DNA from: Toxonevra muliebris
Taxonomy: Eukaryota; Arthropoda; Insecta; Diptera; Pallopteridae
DNA length: 64,000 nt
Assembly (NCBI GenBank): GCA_963691655.1
Contig: OY829326.1
Span: forward strand, 59,761,776-59,825,775
Reading direction: 5' to 3'
A program made the translations under genes and the position numbers. Shown in pieces: positions 9,800 to 21,257 of this stretch. Under the pieces are notes generated by a model. The model did no database searches and had not been told where the DNA came from. It saw only the letters and a list, made by a program, of their open reading frames with translations. Position 1 is the first letter of the stretch. Each line of letters starts with the position of its first letter.

Positions 9800-12700
9800 C
9801 ATACACGTTCTTTAAGCCTGTTACACATTATTAAATTTTGTCTTTTTTGCATATTCTGCTATTTTGCAAAAATTTTGCCTTTTCCCCAATTGTTTGTACC
9901 TTTTTTACAAGTAATAAATAAATAAGTAAATCGAAATATTCTTCCCAAAATTAGAAGGAGCATTCTGATTTTGATGAAATTTCGTGTGCCAATAAATTTT
10001 AGGTCACTAAACTCAAATCTGAAGTCAGTTTTAATTAACCTATTTTGATTTCGCCACAAACTTAAAGTTACAATTTTGGTCATATTTGACAAGCTATAAT
10101 GGGAGAATTGGCAGTTTAATATTCAAGAAATTTATTTTATTTAGTTATATTGATATTAAACTTTGTAGCAAGTTAAACGATTTTTATTGAAATCCTTTAC
10201 TGTTGGAATAAAAGTGATATTAATGAATGCAACTTTTGAATTTTAACACCATTAGTCATTTTTCAGGATGATTGCATACTTTTAGGGTTAATAAAAAAGT
10301 TTAATTCCAATTTTTGTCGAAAAAAATCATGTTCAAATTGAATTATTTCCTGAGAGCGGAATATAGCGGAGGATGTTTTTGCATAACCCTGTAAAGAAAT
10401 GTGACTTCTAAAATTGAGAAAAAATTCAGAAATATATTTTCACATATTTTCTAGATTTTCCTTCCCAAATTAACTTAACTTTAGAAACAATAAAGAATTT
10501 TTAGCTTTACTAATCTTGATTAAAAAATAACACCATAAGTTTTCTTGATAAATCCCAAATACGAAATTGTAACTTTCGGCAAATTGGTAAAATATTATTT
10601 AAAGCTTATTTTTTAGATGCATTTTACTCAAAGGACTAAAAAACTAAAATCAAACAATCCAACATTTTATGGATTGTTCGATTTTAGGGACAAATCACTG
10701 TGCGTTGGGTCTTTTTAATCCTTTACTAATTTTAATGGCTGATATTTTGGGAATAAAATCTTTAGCGCAGATGGAAACATTTTGTTTTGCCCTGATAAAA
10801 TTTATCACAAAAAAAAAAAAAAAATAAATAAAAATGATGTGCAGCAGGACGTAAACCAAGAGAAACACATTAAAATGGTAAATTTAAAAAAGAAGGCGTA
10901 AGATGTGACATACCGTTGAAGTGCAACATATTCCAAAATTCAAAAAAGGTTAGGAGAAGTACATAAAGAGGAAAGTTTCCAATGAGTCCACATTGAGAAA
11001 AAAACGTTGGTGAAAACCCTATTTTCATTTATACTGATGGAACGACCGACGAAGTTAGACGTCATGTTACCAAGGTCAATGTCGGTCTACTGGTTGAAAT
11101 GGGATGTGAGTATTTTTGTATATTTTGGCTCAAGTTCTTTTGGAAAATATAAATGCATCTGCAACATTATTTGACTATATTTTTTTTTGCTTTTAGCTGA
11201 CGCTGCTCCATACATAAGCAAATATAACTGCGCTTCGCTTCATTCAAATTCAATTTTCTTTGGTTTAAAAATTCAAACCTTTTTGTATAATGAAAAAAAA
11301 AATTAAATAAAAAAATTTTAAATTGCAACTGACTTTAAAATTTTGTATGCCGTTTTTAGTTTTATGCTATCTTTTTTAATTTTATGCTATCTTTTTTGGT
11401 ATTTTTCGGCGCTTTTTTTTGTTGTTGTTTTTTTTCGCAATTTAATTTTGCATTTTTATTCGTTTTTAGGTCCACATAATCCGCTCCCTGCTTATTAGAT
11501 AAAAGTTGGCGCCCTTTTCTATTTATTTATTACAATAAATATAGTAATACAATTTTTATTCCAGTTATGAAAGAAAGGAGTATTAGCTGCCAAGGGCTTT
11601 GACTCTATTGTTAATAATTATGGAACCATAAGAATATAAAAAATAAAATTAATAGTGTGCTTACTGGGGAGTTTTCATACTTGAAACACACCGCGTAATC
11701 TGAATGCGTAAAGCTTACAGATTCAAATCTTGAAAAGAGACATTTAAGTGTGCATAATCTAAAAATTTCGTTCAACTTGTTAATTTGGCGAAAGAAGAGA
11801 TGGAATTTTTTCGCAACCATTTTTTAGAAATAGGAGCCCATATTTACAACAATTACATTATATTTTTGTATTTTTCATATTTTAAAAAGCAAAGCAATTA
11901 AAAATTGTGCCATATTGTTGTGGTATTCACAGTTTTTGGTTAAATTGAAAACTTCTTCATTTGAAAGAAAAGCGAACAAAAAATATAAGAAATTAATTTA
12001 AAAATTTTTAAAGGAATCAACAACATACCATACATACACCTACATTTATTTACAAAAACTGACAGGTGAATGTATGCATGTTAAGGTGCCTCATTTAAAA
12101 AAAGTGGGTTTATTATTTTTTGAAGATTTCTAAATTATTTTGTCAGTAGTTATAAGTTATCGTGAGCTAGATTGTTTTGATGAAACCTTTAAAATTTGTA
12201 TTTTGTATGGTGAAACTTTACATTAGGTGGTTTCTGGTTAAAAAATGATCCCAAGTAATAGAAATCTGAAAAATATTAAGTTTAGTATCGAAAAATTTGG
12301 ATTTTCAATGATGGTAGTGATCGCCCATATAAGACTAATGAGCATTAACGGGTTACTTTGGAGTCACTTCCATAAAATTAGTTATCGAAATAAGTAGTAG
12401 AAGTGAAAAATGTCATGGAGATAAAGTTCGGACAAAAATGGAGAAATTATCTTAACTTTCCAGGACATCGATTAAAAAACTTCACTGCAAAGGCATAAAA
12501 AACTCATTAGCTGGCAGAGTTTTTCAAATGTTTTGATGGAAAATCTAATCGTTTTTTAAATTCTATTATTTGTGATCTTCGATTTGGTTTGAGATTAACG
12601 AAAAATTTTCCCATACATAATACGATTTTTCCAAGTTGTTTTCAAAGCGATTCAACTCATAACGGCTTACCGCTTGAGCTAAAATATTTTGTGAATCGTC

Positions 12701-12800
12701 GTGAAATAAATCAAGGTTCATTTTTCTATGAGTCTTGAGGCATCTTAATGTAAGTATGTAAAAAAATGGTAAAAAATTCATAGCAATTACAAGCAATCAC
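9800..12800. other. Long AT-rich noncoding region
   Basis: About 3 kb without a supportable gene. Reading frames here (for example 9859-10092, 11611-11820 and 12566-12796, all minus) are 69-77 codons, with the composition of chance frames in AT-rich DNA and no family motif. A-runs occur near 10809 and T-runs near 11415-11435. The block has fewer recognisable transposon traces than the rest of the window. Confidence 0.5.
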
Positions 12801-12914
12801 CTTTTCTCCATCAAGTCGCGTAAATATTGAAGGCATTACGGCGTGTATTTATATTGAATCGGGCATAAAAGCGACATGTAAAAATGCCGCATGTGTGCGA
12901 CTTTATTGGCATGT

Positions 12915-12945
12915 GAATGTGTATGTGTGTGTGTGTGTGCGCGTT
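12915..12945. repeat. GT microsatellite
   Basis: A short run of TG/GT dinucleotides, interrupted once, lies in otherwise single-copy DNA. Confidence 0.8.
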
Positions 12946-13259
12946 TGAGTGGGAGTGTGTGTTTATCGGTATCCTTGATGTGTTTTAGTTTCCTGTGAAA
13001 CGCACCGATATGTTAATGTGATGATGTGAGTGTTGTTGGTGAGTTTTCGATAATTTGGCAGCTTCCTGCTTATTTTTTGTTTATTGCTGTTTACGGTTTG
13101 CGTTATTTTTTTTTTTTTATTATTTTGTTTATTTTTTTATTTATTATTTGCTTTTGGCGGCGTCATTAATATGAAGATTAATTTTTCACACACACGCTGC
13201 TACAAAAACTCAGTTGTTGTATTTTTACACAAGAGCATTATCAAAAAAAAACAAAAACA

Positions 13260-14450
13260 AAACGGTAACCAAGATGAATAAGTAAATTCCACTGCTATTT
13301 ATTTATCGCAGAAATTTTTGGATAATTTTTTTTTTCTTTCACAGAATTCGCATTTACCTTTAATATTTTTTTGATGTTGTTATTATTTGTTTCACTTTAA
13401 CTTGGCACAAAGTTTCGTAGATTGCTGAACTTTTCTTTATTTATTTTATTTATAAATCCTTGCTCATTTTTGCATTTACATTTTCTTGTTTACTTTTACT
13501 TTCACTTTTTTTTCCTTATGAATTAAACGCACACATTTTTTTTATTGAATTTCGCTATCTTTAAATTTTTGCTTTTACTTTCACTTTGTTGCTGATTGTT
13601 AATAAAAAAAAACATGCTACGCTTTATAGCATTTTTGGCGTATTTTCGCGTTCGTTCACATGTATAATTTTGTTCTATACTTGATATGAATTTTTCGATT
13701 TTCTGTTTTTCCGTTTACCGTTTTTGGCCACGTTATTAACGTTTTGTTGACAGCGCAAAACTAAACCCTTAGTTCCACATTCAACTTCGTACAACATAAA
13801 GTTTCGTGTTTAGTAGATTGCACACATTGGCTGTCAGCAGTAGGCACAGTGTCACAAACAGCTGATTTTGCGGCGGCTGCAAAATCACGTTTTAACAGTG
13901 TGCAGACCGACGAAAACACTCAAACACACACACACAGACACTCGCACAGGCACACATTCACTTCAACATTTTATGGCATCCACGTATACTCGTGTGTATC
14001 GGCAAATTTGCTGGTGTGGAAAATTCTCTAATTCATTGACAACAGAAATGTACAGATACTTAACAGATTCTGCTATTTTTATGTTAGTGCTAACAGTTTA
14101 TATTATTTTAAACTGTTAATTAATTTATACTGTCATGTTAATTTTACATTGCTATGTTATGTTAACATTGGAAAATCTCAGCTAAGAGATTTATCATTTG
14201 CTTTGTTTATTTTAAGTACACGCTCATATACTCTTCCTTAGGGATTGACATTTTTTATTTTGTTTTTGAAAGGGCATAACTTTCGATTACAACCTTTTTT
14301 TTATTTATTTTTTTGTTTCTTTTTTGATTTATGTATTTTTTCGCAACTTTTATTTGACATATTTTTTTTTGTGTAATCGAAAAATATTTGAAGCAAAGTA
14401 AATATTTTGAATGAAAATTATATTTGTCTATGCACATATGGAAATATATG
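13260..14450. other. AT-rich region with CA repeat, no gene supported
   Basis: This holds the possible promoter patch at 13850-13890 and a short CA run at 13925-13935. The two plus-strand frames of 60 and 83 codons starting at 13849 and 13868 overlap each other and read through the CA run; neither has a recognisable domain. Nothing else is seen. Confidence 0.4.
13850..13890. promoter_or_regulatory. Possible promoter-like patch: E-box and GC-containing palindrome
   Basis: AACAGCTGAT at 13857-13866 matches the AWCAGCTGWT E-box core-promoter element known from Drosophila housekeeping promoters. CAGTGTCACA just upstream is a weak match to a second Drosophila promoter motif in reverse. GATTTTGC and GCAAAATC (13864-13871 and 13879-13886) form a small palindrome around GGCGGCT, an unusually GC-rich spot for this region. 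No coding exon can be attached on either side, so this is speculative. Confidence 0.2.
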
Positions 14451-14459
14451 CATACACAT

Positions 14460-15528
14460 CAAGGCCGTAGCCAGAAATTTTTTTCGGGGGGGTTTTCATT
14501 CGAAGAAAATATTTATAAATAATTTTTATCAAACTGATTTTTAAATACAATAAATTAAATCGATAATATATTTGATGGACCCTATAAAATTAAAATTTCA
14601 GGAAAAATTTTCCGATTTTTTTTAATCTTAACCTCAAAAAAATGGCCAAAAGTGGAAAAAAATTCACAGAATAATCAAATTAAATTTTTTCAAATAAATA
14701 TTAATCAATGTGCATTCTAATGCATTTTTTATTATCGTGAGGGACATAATTTCATTAACTCATTGACTTCCCACTACTGATGATGTACCCAACCTCAAAA
14801 AAATTACCAAAAATTGTAGAGGCTCATTTTTTTCAAATGATCATCATTGGGAATTTGAGCCATTATCTATGATTAGGAACCCGGATGAGGTTGGTTTATA
14901 TTCCATAAATTCGTGAAGTCACAGCATTGAAAGAGATCATTCTAGTTGTGGTGCTCTGAGCAATAATGCGTTAAAAAATTAATTATATTTTAAAACTGCA
15001 TGGGTTTGCTAATAAGATGGAGTTTTTGCGAAAGAATTTTTCACGTTGAACCCGAATCTGAAGCCAAAACTTCCCATCACGTCATGTTTTAGGAAAAAAA
15101 ATGGGGTTCAAGCAAGTCTAATTTTACAAGGATCCGATAATGTTTTCTTTTTTTATTAATTTTTAAACTTTTCAAACTGATTCAGGACGAAACTTTAAAT
15201 CAAAAAAAATTACTGACCTAAAAAAGCTATGAATGCAGCAGTGCTCAGTATCACCTTCTCTTTTTGAATCCGTAGTCAAACCTCATGTCGAAGAAAACAA
15301 ATCGGATTTGATCGCATAATGTAACTAAGATTTCAAATATATTTTTTATATTTGACTTTTTAGAAAAAAAAAACCGATGGAAGTAAAAAATATCGTTAAA
15401 TAGATTTTATTTTGACATTTTTCCATCCATTGGCAATTAATCTCAAAAATTAGAATAAAGTTTCTACATTTCGGGGGGGGGAAAACGGCGGTCAGAACCC
15501 CCAAAACCTCCCCCTAAATACGGCCTTG
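14460..15528. mobile_element. hAT-like non-autonomous element with G-rich ends
   Basis: The element begins CAAGGCCGTAGCCAGAA and ends in the inverted sequence TACGGCCTTG, so the outer 10 bases are perfect inverted repeats. Both subterminal regions carry a G-run (GGGGGG) in inverted orientation. The flanks ATACACAT (14452-14459) and ATACATAT (15529-15536) agree at 7 of 8 positions, fitting an 8-base hAT target duplication. The 1069-base interior has no transposase frame, so it would need a partner in trans. Confidence 0.75.
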
Positions 15529-15699
15529 ATACATATTATTGTAGGTGTTTCAAAGAAGATACAGGAAATTTTCCCTGGAGAGAATGAGTAGGTACAAAGT
15601 TAAAAGTTTGTTTTAAAGAATTTCTTCATAATAATAATTCAAAATTGTTGTTACTAATTACACAGTGCAACAAATTTTCAAGTTTTGTTTTATGTGCGA

Positions 15700-16060
15700 G
15701 ATTTTTTGAATTTAGTTGATTTAAAAAAAAGGTTTTGTTGGCTCCACATGGGATTGAACCACGGGTCAAAAATTCTTTTTGTTAAATCAATTAAGCAACT
15801 TTTTTTTTTTTTAATTTTGTGGGCTCCACATGGAAACCTAATATAATTACAAATGGGAGTTTAAGCCCCCATTTTCAAGTGGAAGGATAAGAGATGGAGG
15901 AAAAGTGAATTAAAAAAATTGTTTATCTCTTTGTGCTTAATAACTTTAGTTTAGACATCAAATTCGTATCTGTTAAAATAATGTTTTTTGAGTACGCAGT
16001 CGTGATCAGCTACCCTAAATAACTATAAAACCGTTGGAAAATCTCACGCATACAATTTTT
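15700..16060. repeat. Partial copy of the foldback repeat family
   Basis: It shares several stretches with the arms and centre of the large foldback at 35067-36470. These include CATGGGATTGAACCACGGGTC, TTTATCTCTTTGTGCTTAATA, GACATCAAATTCGTATCTGTT and a CGCAGTCGTGATCAGCTACCC-like end. A direct repeat of GGCTCCACATGG lies at about 15740 and 15820. Only one arm plus the centre is present here. Confidence 0.65.
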
Positions 16061-16369
16061 ATTGCACTGTGTTATCGGTGATTCTTATATAAAAAAGACG
16101 TTGCACGTAGAATTTCCACTGAAATTCAACGATGCTGATGAAACAGTAGGACAAACTGAGGTGATATGATAATGATTAAGCTCCTGAGATGGGGGAGATA
16201 CTGTCACATATGCTGTCACATATGCTGTGATTGAAAATTAACGGTATAAATCTCCAAAATGGTACTCTTTTTGAAAATAAATACCTCTTATATTCCCTAC
16301 GTCTTCATGTAATAAATATCTTATGGTGGATTAAATTTATCCATTAAGTATTATTATGTTTGGGGGTGT

Positions 16370-17760
16370 GCACCACTTCCGACAGAACTATTGTTCCCCC
16401 TTCGAGGATTATAGTGTTATCAAAGTATAGTATTCCTGTGAGCCCTATAACCATTAAATAATTATAGTATTTCTATGAGCCCTATAACCGTCATGGATCT
16501 TAGTATGAAGTCTATTTCTAAGTTTTTTAACATGCTGCCTGGTATTTGCGTAGGACACTATCTTAGAATGTGTTTTGAAGTTCCGGCATCCTCCTCACAA
16601 AATCTACATAACTCATCATTATTGCATATTCTCAGTTTTGTCAGGTTATAATTCACCCTGCACAGCCCTGTCAGAAAACCTGTTATAATTCTCAGATTCT
16701 TTTTTGATAAATTCATAGATTCCTTAAATCTTTTTTAGTTTATATGTTCTTAAGAGAGTTTTTGATTGTTCCATTCCTGGTAGATAATCCCAGTATGATG
16801 TTCGCAGTTGCTCTTATTCTTTCTTTAACATCATGGTTAAAGACCTTTTTCCTAGTTCATAAAAGGGTTCGGGCCCTTTTTTGCTAGGTCATCTGCCTTC
16901 TCATTACCTTCTATACCTATTTGGCCTGAAACGCAAAGTATCCAGACCTTGTTCTGCAAGGTATGCGTATTTAATTTCTCAAGACACTCCCTAACCAGTT
17001 TGGAATTTAACTGATGGTATTCGAATGCCTAGATAGCCGCAGGGCTGTCAGTTAGAATCGCAATGTTCTGATTCTGACAATTCCACTTGAGGTTGAAGTA
17101 AACACGCGTATATTTCCGCCTGGAAGATACTGATGAATTTACCCATGGGCTCGAAGTATTTTATACTTCGGCCCATATACCCCGCTACTTCGTCAGTATA
17201 TCAGATTATCATTTGTTGGTTTATATTGTAGATTGCAAGCAAACCTTCCCAATCCTTTTTATTATTACTTGGTTTTGTTTTAAACTTTTTAGTGAAACTA
17301 AACTGCGGCATCATGTCATCTCTCGGTACTTCTAAGGACTTTGTTGGACACATTCTCATACCCTCAGTTATGCAAACACATACCAGTCTTTAAAGTTTAT
17401 TCAACACATTGACAACTGTCTGCCGTTCTATCCGACCAGGTAACAACTTCATATGCAATCACTCGTAGTATTTTTGGTGTACTTCTCCAACTTTTCCCAG
17501 CAATGGATCTATATGTTATAAGTGCTCTTGTACCCTTCTTTATTCTGTTACTAACATGTGTTTTTCAGAGTTATTTCTGGTTGAAAGTAATTCCCAAAAA
17601 TTGTACCTTTGTAAGTTGTTTCACCTCCGTACCATCCAAATGGATGGAATTCAAGTTCTTAAGTTTATATTTCCTTGTAAATGGTACGATTGTTGTTTCA
17701 CTGGATTAATATTCAGCCCTACTTTTTAATTTAACCATAGGTAAAGACTAATGCTTGAGG
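16370..17760 (-). pseudogene. LINE relic: RT C-terminus and RNase H (R1/I-like)
   Basis: On the minus strand the relic reads, from high to low coordinate, a TTIVPFTRKYKLKNL stretch near 17690, VQFLGITF near 17600 and RIKKGTRALITYRSIAGKSW near 17510. These are the RT thumb region of an R1/I-like LINE. After several stops it continues with SIFQAEIYA near 17120 and then IGIEGNEKADDLAKKG near 16900, which are recognisable RNase H motifs including the catalytic glutamate and late aspartate regions. RNase H would remove the RNA strand during retrotransposition. Stops and frameshifts are scattered along it, so it is inactive. A near-duplicate of about 42 bases (GAGCCCTATAACC, at about 16440 and 16480) lies at its 3' side. 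Its 3' end is not clearly defined. Confidence 0.8.
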
Positions 17761-17844
17761 GAATTTTCGAATTAAGAGAAACCTGTTGATTCTTTTTGGT
17801 TCTTAAATTGTAAAATGTACAGAAGAAACGTGGCACTTAAATAT

Positions 17845-18788
17845 CATCTATTTTTGTCCTTTTTCTCTCTCTTCCAAAATCTCTCTTTCTGTTTTTCCTT
17901 TCTTCCTTTTAAGACTTCCTCTCCAATATTCCTTCTCTCTTTATCTTCTTTCAGTCTCACTTCTTTTTTTTTCATCCTGTTGTTATTCTTCTGTTTTCAT
18001 TACTTTGGTATTCTTCTTCTTCCTTGTGCTTCCTTTATTTATTTAATCCATCTATTTTTCCCCTTCCCTCGCTCTCTTCCTTTCCTTCTTGTATTTCACT
18101 TCCTCTTTCCCTCCTCCCATTCTCTTCCGCACCTTCTCTTTTTATTTTTCTCAATCCCCCTCCCTCTCGTTTCCTCACTTTCTCTTTCGCTTCTTCTTTC
18201 TTTTTTCTCAGCTTCGCTCTCTCTCTTTATCTCTAGATCACTTCCTTTTTTACTTTTTACTTCCCCAACTCGTTATTCCCTTACCTCATTGACACTTTTC
18301 TCTTTTTCTTTTCTTCCTCCCTCCTCTCTTTCCTGTGTCTCTCTTCTCGCGTTCTCTCCTCTCTTTCACTGTTTTGCTTCCCTCCTTTTATCCTACTTCC
18401 ACTTTCTCTCTTACCTCATTTTCTCTTTTCTTTATTTTCGCCTTTTCTTCTTTCCTCCATTCATCCTTTCTAGCTTTCCTCCTTTCATGTCTTTCTCTTC
18501 TTGCATTTTATCCTCTCTTTCTAAGTTCTGTTTCTCTCTTTTTTCCCTACTTCCATTTTCTCTCTAACCTCATTTCCTAGTTTCTTTTCTCTTCCTATTC
18601 ACTTTTCCTCCTTTCCTTTTCCGTCCTTTTCTATTGTATTTCCTTCCTTGTCGTATCTCTCTACTCTCATTCTCTACTCTCTTTCTCTGCCCGTTTTTTC
18701 CTTTTTTTTCGCTCTACCTCCTCTTTGTCTATATTTCCCCTTTCGTTTTTCCTTTTTATTTTACCTTTCCTATATTTCTTCACCTCTA
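17845..18788. repeat. Polypyrimidine tract, left part
   Basis: More than 900 bases of the plus strand are almost entirely C and T, in irregular CTTCC, TCTCTT and CCCTCC mixtures. The long frame at 17815-18567 (250 codons of S, F, L and P) is a by-product of this composition. The tract resumes after the SINE at 19101, so the two parts were once continuous. Confidence 0.9.
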
Positions 18789-19100
18789 GGTTAGGTTAGG
18801 TTGGAGTGGCTGTCGAGAGACACACTTAGGCCTGAACGACCCATTGTGATACCACATAGTTGGACCTACAGTTTAACGCCGATTCCGAAGGGCGGTGTGG
18901 CAATTTTTTATCGGCTTGGTGGTTTTGCCATTACCAACCAATGTGTGTACTTGTACACTATCTTATAATTCTCATACACTTCATATTGATAGTGAATATA
19001 AGAAAGTAATGAAAATTAACCACCAGACGAAGACGGGAATCGAACCCGAACCTCCCAGATGAAAGTCTAGTGCACTACCCACTAGACTATCGAGGTCGTC
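18789..19100 (-). repeat. Full-length tRNA-Glu-derived SINE, copy A
   Basis: Read on the minus strand, the head has an A box TAGTCTAGTGG, a loop CTTTCAT (Glu-like TTC) and an exact B box GGTTCGATTCC. These would act as an internal RNA polymerase III promoter. The body of about 240 bases ends in a CCTAACCTAACC tail instead of poly(A). A perfect 13-base target duplication, TTCTTCACCTCTA, flanks it at 18776-18788 and 19101-19113, so it inserted into the pyrimidine tract by target-primed reverse transcription. It is nearly identical to copy B at 23842-24163, which points to fairly recent activity. It must borrow a LINE reverse transcriptase. Confidence 0.95.
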
Positions 19101-19275
19101 TTCTTCACCTCTAACTCTCGCTTTACTTTTTCCTCCCCTCGCTTCTTCCATCCCCACTTTTTCCTATCTCTGCTTTCACTTTCGTCCCCTCCATCTTTAT
19201 ATCCTCTTTTCCTAATCCTCAGCTTTTCCCCACCTTTTCCCTTTTCCTCTCTTTATTCTCTTATTTTCCCTTCTT
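19101..19275. repeat. Polypyrimidine tract, right part
   Basis: This continues the CT-rich tract interrupted by the SINE. It fades out near 19275 into ordinary AT-rich DNA. Confidence 0.8.
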
Positions 19276-19279
19276 AACC

Positions 19280-20870
19280 TGCCCCAGTTTTCTATATCTC
19301 ACTCCAAAACACGTAACATGACCACGGATGTTTCAATTTACCTCCTACAACAACATCTAACCCGTCATGATTGTCTAAAAGTACACAAAAACTTATGGAG
19401 ATTGAATGAATAAGTTTTAAAAACTTTACTGCAACAAATACACAAAATTTTCTCACAATTTATGGCCTACAAAATTCAAAAACGCTACTAGTTCCTATGC
19501 TGAATATTATCGTACGCATCCACAATGATTCCCCATTTCCATTTCCTTTGCTCTTCAAATTTACTTAGTGATTAAAAATTTCGTTATAAATAAATTAACG
19601 CTTCCCCAGACAAACAAACAAAACGAAAAAATCGCAACCAATTTTATTTTAATTCATTTAAATGTAAAAGGGAAACATTTCAATTATGATTCTGGCATAT
19701 ACAACATAAATCTATTTCTTTCTTACGCACTCGTCTCGCTCTACTTAAAGTTTTTGCACATTTAATACTTTTTTTTTATAAACGCCTCGGTTAAAATAAA
19801 ATTTTATTAATTACAAATTAAATTTGCAAAATTCTTTTCATCTTCCAAAATTATTTGTTGTACTTATGCACGAGTTTAATATTTGTAAACAAAGATAAAA
19901 AAAAGCAGAAATTGTTTTTGTGTTTCTGTTTATTTGGCAAACAAAATAAATTATTAATAATGATATCATAACAAAATCGAACTCGTAAATCTTTTGTCAA
20001 TTTATGAAGGTGCCAAATGATTTTTATATTCATGAAATTTCTCTTTGATTTTGCTTTTTTTTAAATTTTTTTTTGGGTTGGTTTTTGCGCATGTGTTTAT
20101 TTAATAATTTTTTAGATATTTTCCATTTATGTATTTATCGTTTTTGCTACTTTTTTTTTTTTTTTGATAAACAAAATTCAGATATGAATTAATTTTTTTT
20201 TGTTGGTGTACCTTGGTCATTTATTATGATTTTTAGTATTTTTTTCTTAGTCTTCTGTAAGCACAAAATATAGGTATAATTTTTTTGAAATTTTATTTTT
20301 AGTGACTGTGGAGATAGACAGTTCCAGTGGGGCAATCTTTAGAGAGAACCATGGTATATCAGTAGAGGAATGTCATCTAGATTGGAACACTTTCTAGGTC
20401 AGAACACCATATTCTTCCCGTTTTTCAAACTAGCAAAATTATTTGTCGCGATGACAGCAAACTTTTCATGTCACTTAGAGTTCAGAGTGCGAACAGTATA
20501 CAAGTGTCACGAAATCGAGTGTTCAAATATTGAAAGAATACTAATTCACAGTATAAACAAAATGCGTAAAATAAAAAAACAACAACAAAGTAAGTAGACT
20601 AAAATTGTTTGTTGAAGTATAATTTAAAAATTCGGAGCGTTCGTGTTCGCATCACGTGTGATACGATGTTAAATGACGCTAGGTTGGAACACGCGAAATT
20701 TTCCGGTTATGATGCGTTCTGTCATCGGCAATTTATTTTTTGACACCAGAAAATGTCAGAAACGACATTTCAATTAGAAAAAAAGGAAATATTAATGATT
20801 TTTGATCATATTTTTTTTAGCTTTTCAGACCAGCTTCGCGAAAAAGCGAACAAATTTAAAAATTCACACA
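19280..20870. other. AT-rich noncoding stretch
   Basis: No gene is supported. Frames at 19568-19765 (+), 19851-20033 (-) and 20370-20597 (+) lack recognisable motifs. T-runs occur at about 20151-20165. The word TTGGAACAC occurs at about 20379 and 20684. Confidence 0.4.
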
Positions 20871-20878
20871 GAGACTTT

Positions 20879-21257
20879 TTACTTCAATTTCAGTCTTTTT
20901 CTTTCACTTGCAGGTAATTTTCTATCATTTTCCTCCATACATATATCATTGATTTTCTGCGGTGTTCCAACCTAGACTACATTTTCGCAACTGGTTACAA
21001 ATATGGTCCCGTTGTTTGGTGCCATATTGACTACAGCTTCTGCAGGCGTGCCTGTGCGGTCAATCGCCGTCTGCTGATCGTGTGCGGTTGTGCTACTTGC
21101 TATAGCTACGCCTGTCACCTTTTTTTTCTTCTTTTGGCTCGTCTTCCTGATCCAGTTCTATGAGGTCAGATGGGGACGCTTCTTTTTTCACCATGCTCCT
21201 TCCGGATTCCTCTGGCGATCGGGTGAGTCTTCGGCCCTTGAACGGATCAAAGTTCTT
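20879..21257 (-). pseudogene. Unrecognised coding relic, possibly LINE ORF1 N-terminal region
   Basis: A minus-strand frame reads from 21257 to a TAG at 20972-20974 and can be followed in the same frame to TAA at 20879-20881. It has a coding-like, hydrophilic composition. Near its start is FDPFKGRRLTRSPEESGR, then an acidic/lysine patch ELDQEDEPKEEKK. After the internal stop it ends in a basic ASERKRLKLK. Upstream there is a stop immediately before 21257, so no convincing start codon is present except an internal ATG near 21190. R1-type LINE gag-like ORF1 proteins begin in a similar charged way, but I see no zinc knuckle and do not claim the match. It could also be a decayed host exon. Confidence 0.4.

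Noticed and set aside
17815..18567. A 250-codon plus-strand ORF
   Set aside because: It is S/F/L/P-only low-complexity translation of the polypyrimidine tract; neighbouring frames in the same tract are open too.
20371..20977. TTGGAACAC words in inverted orientation as ends of a 600-base element
   Set aside because: A third copy lies in the middle, the inverted similarity is only about 15 bases, and the right word overlaps the coding relic.
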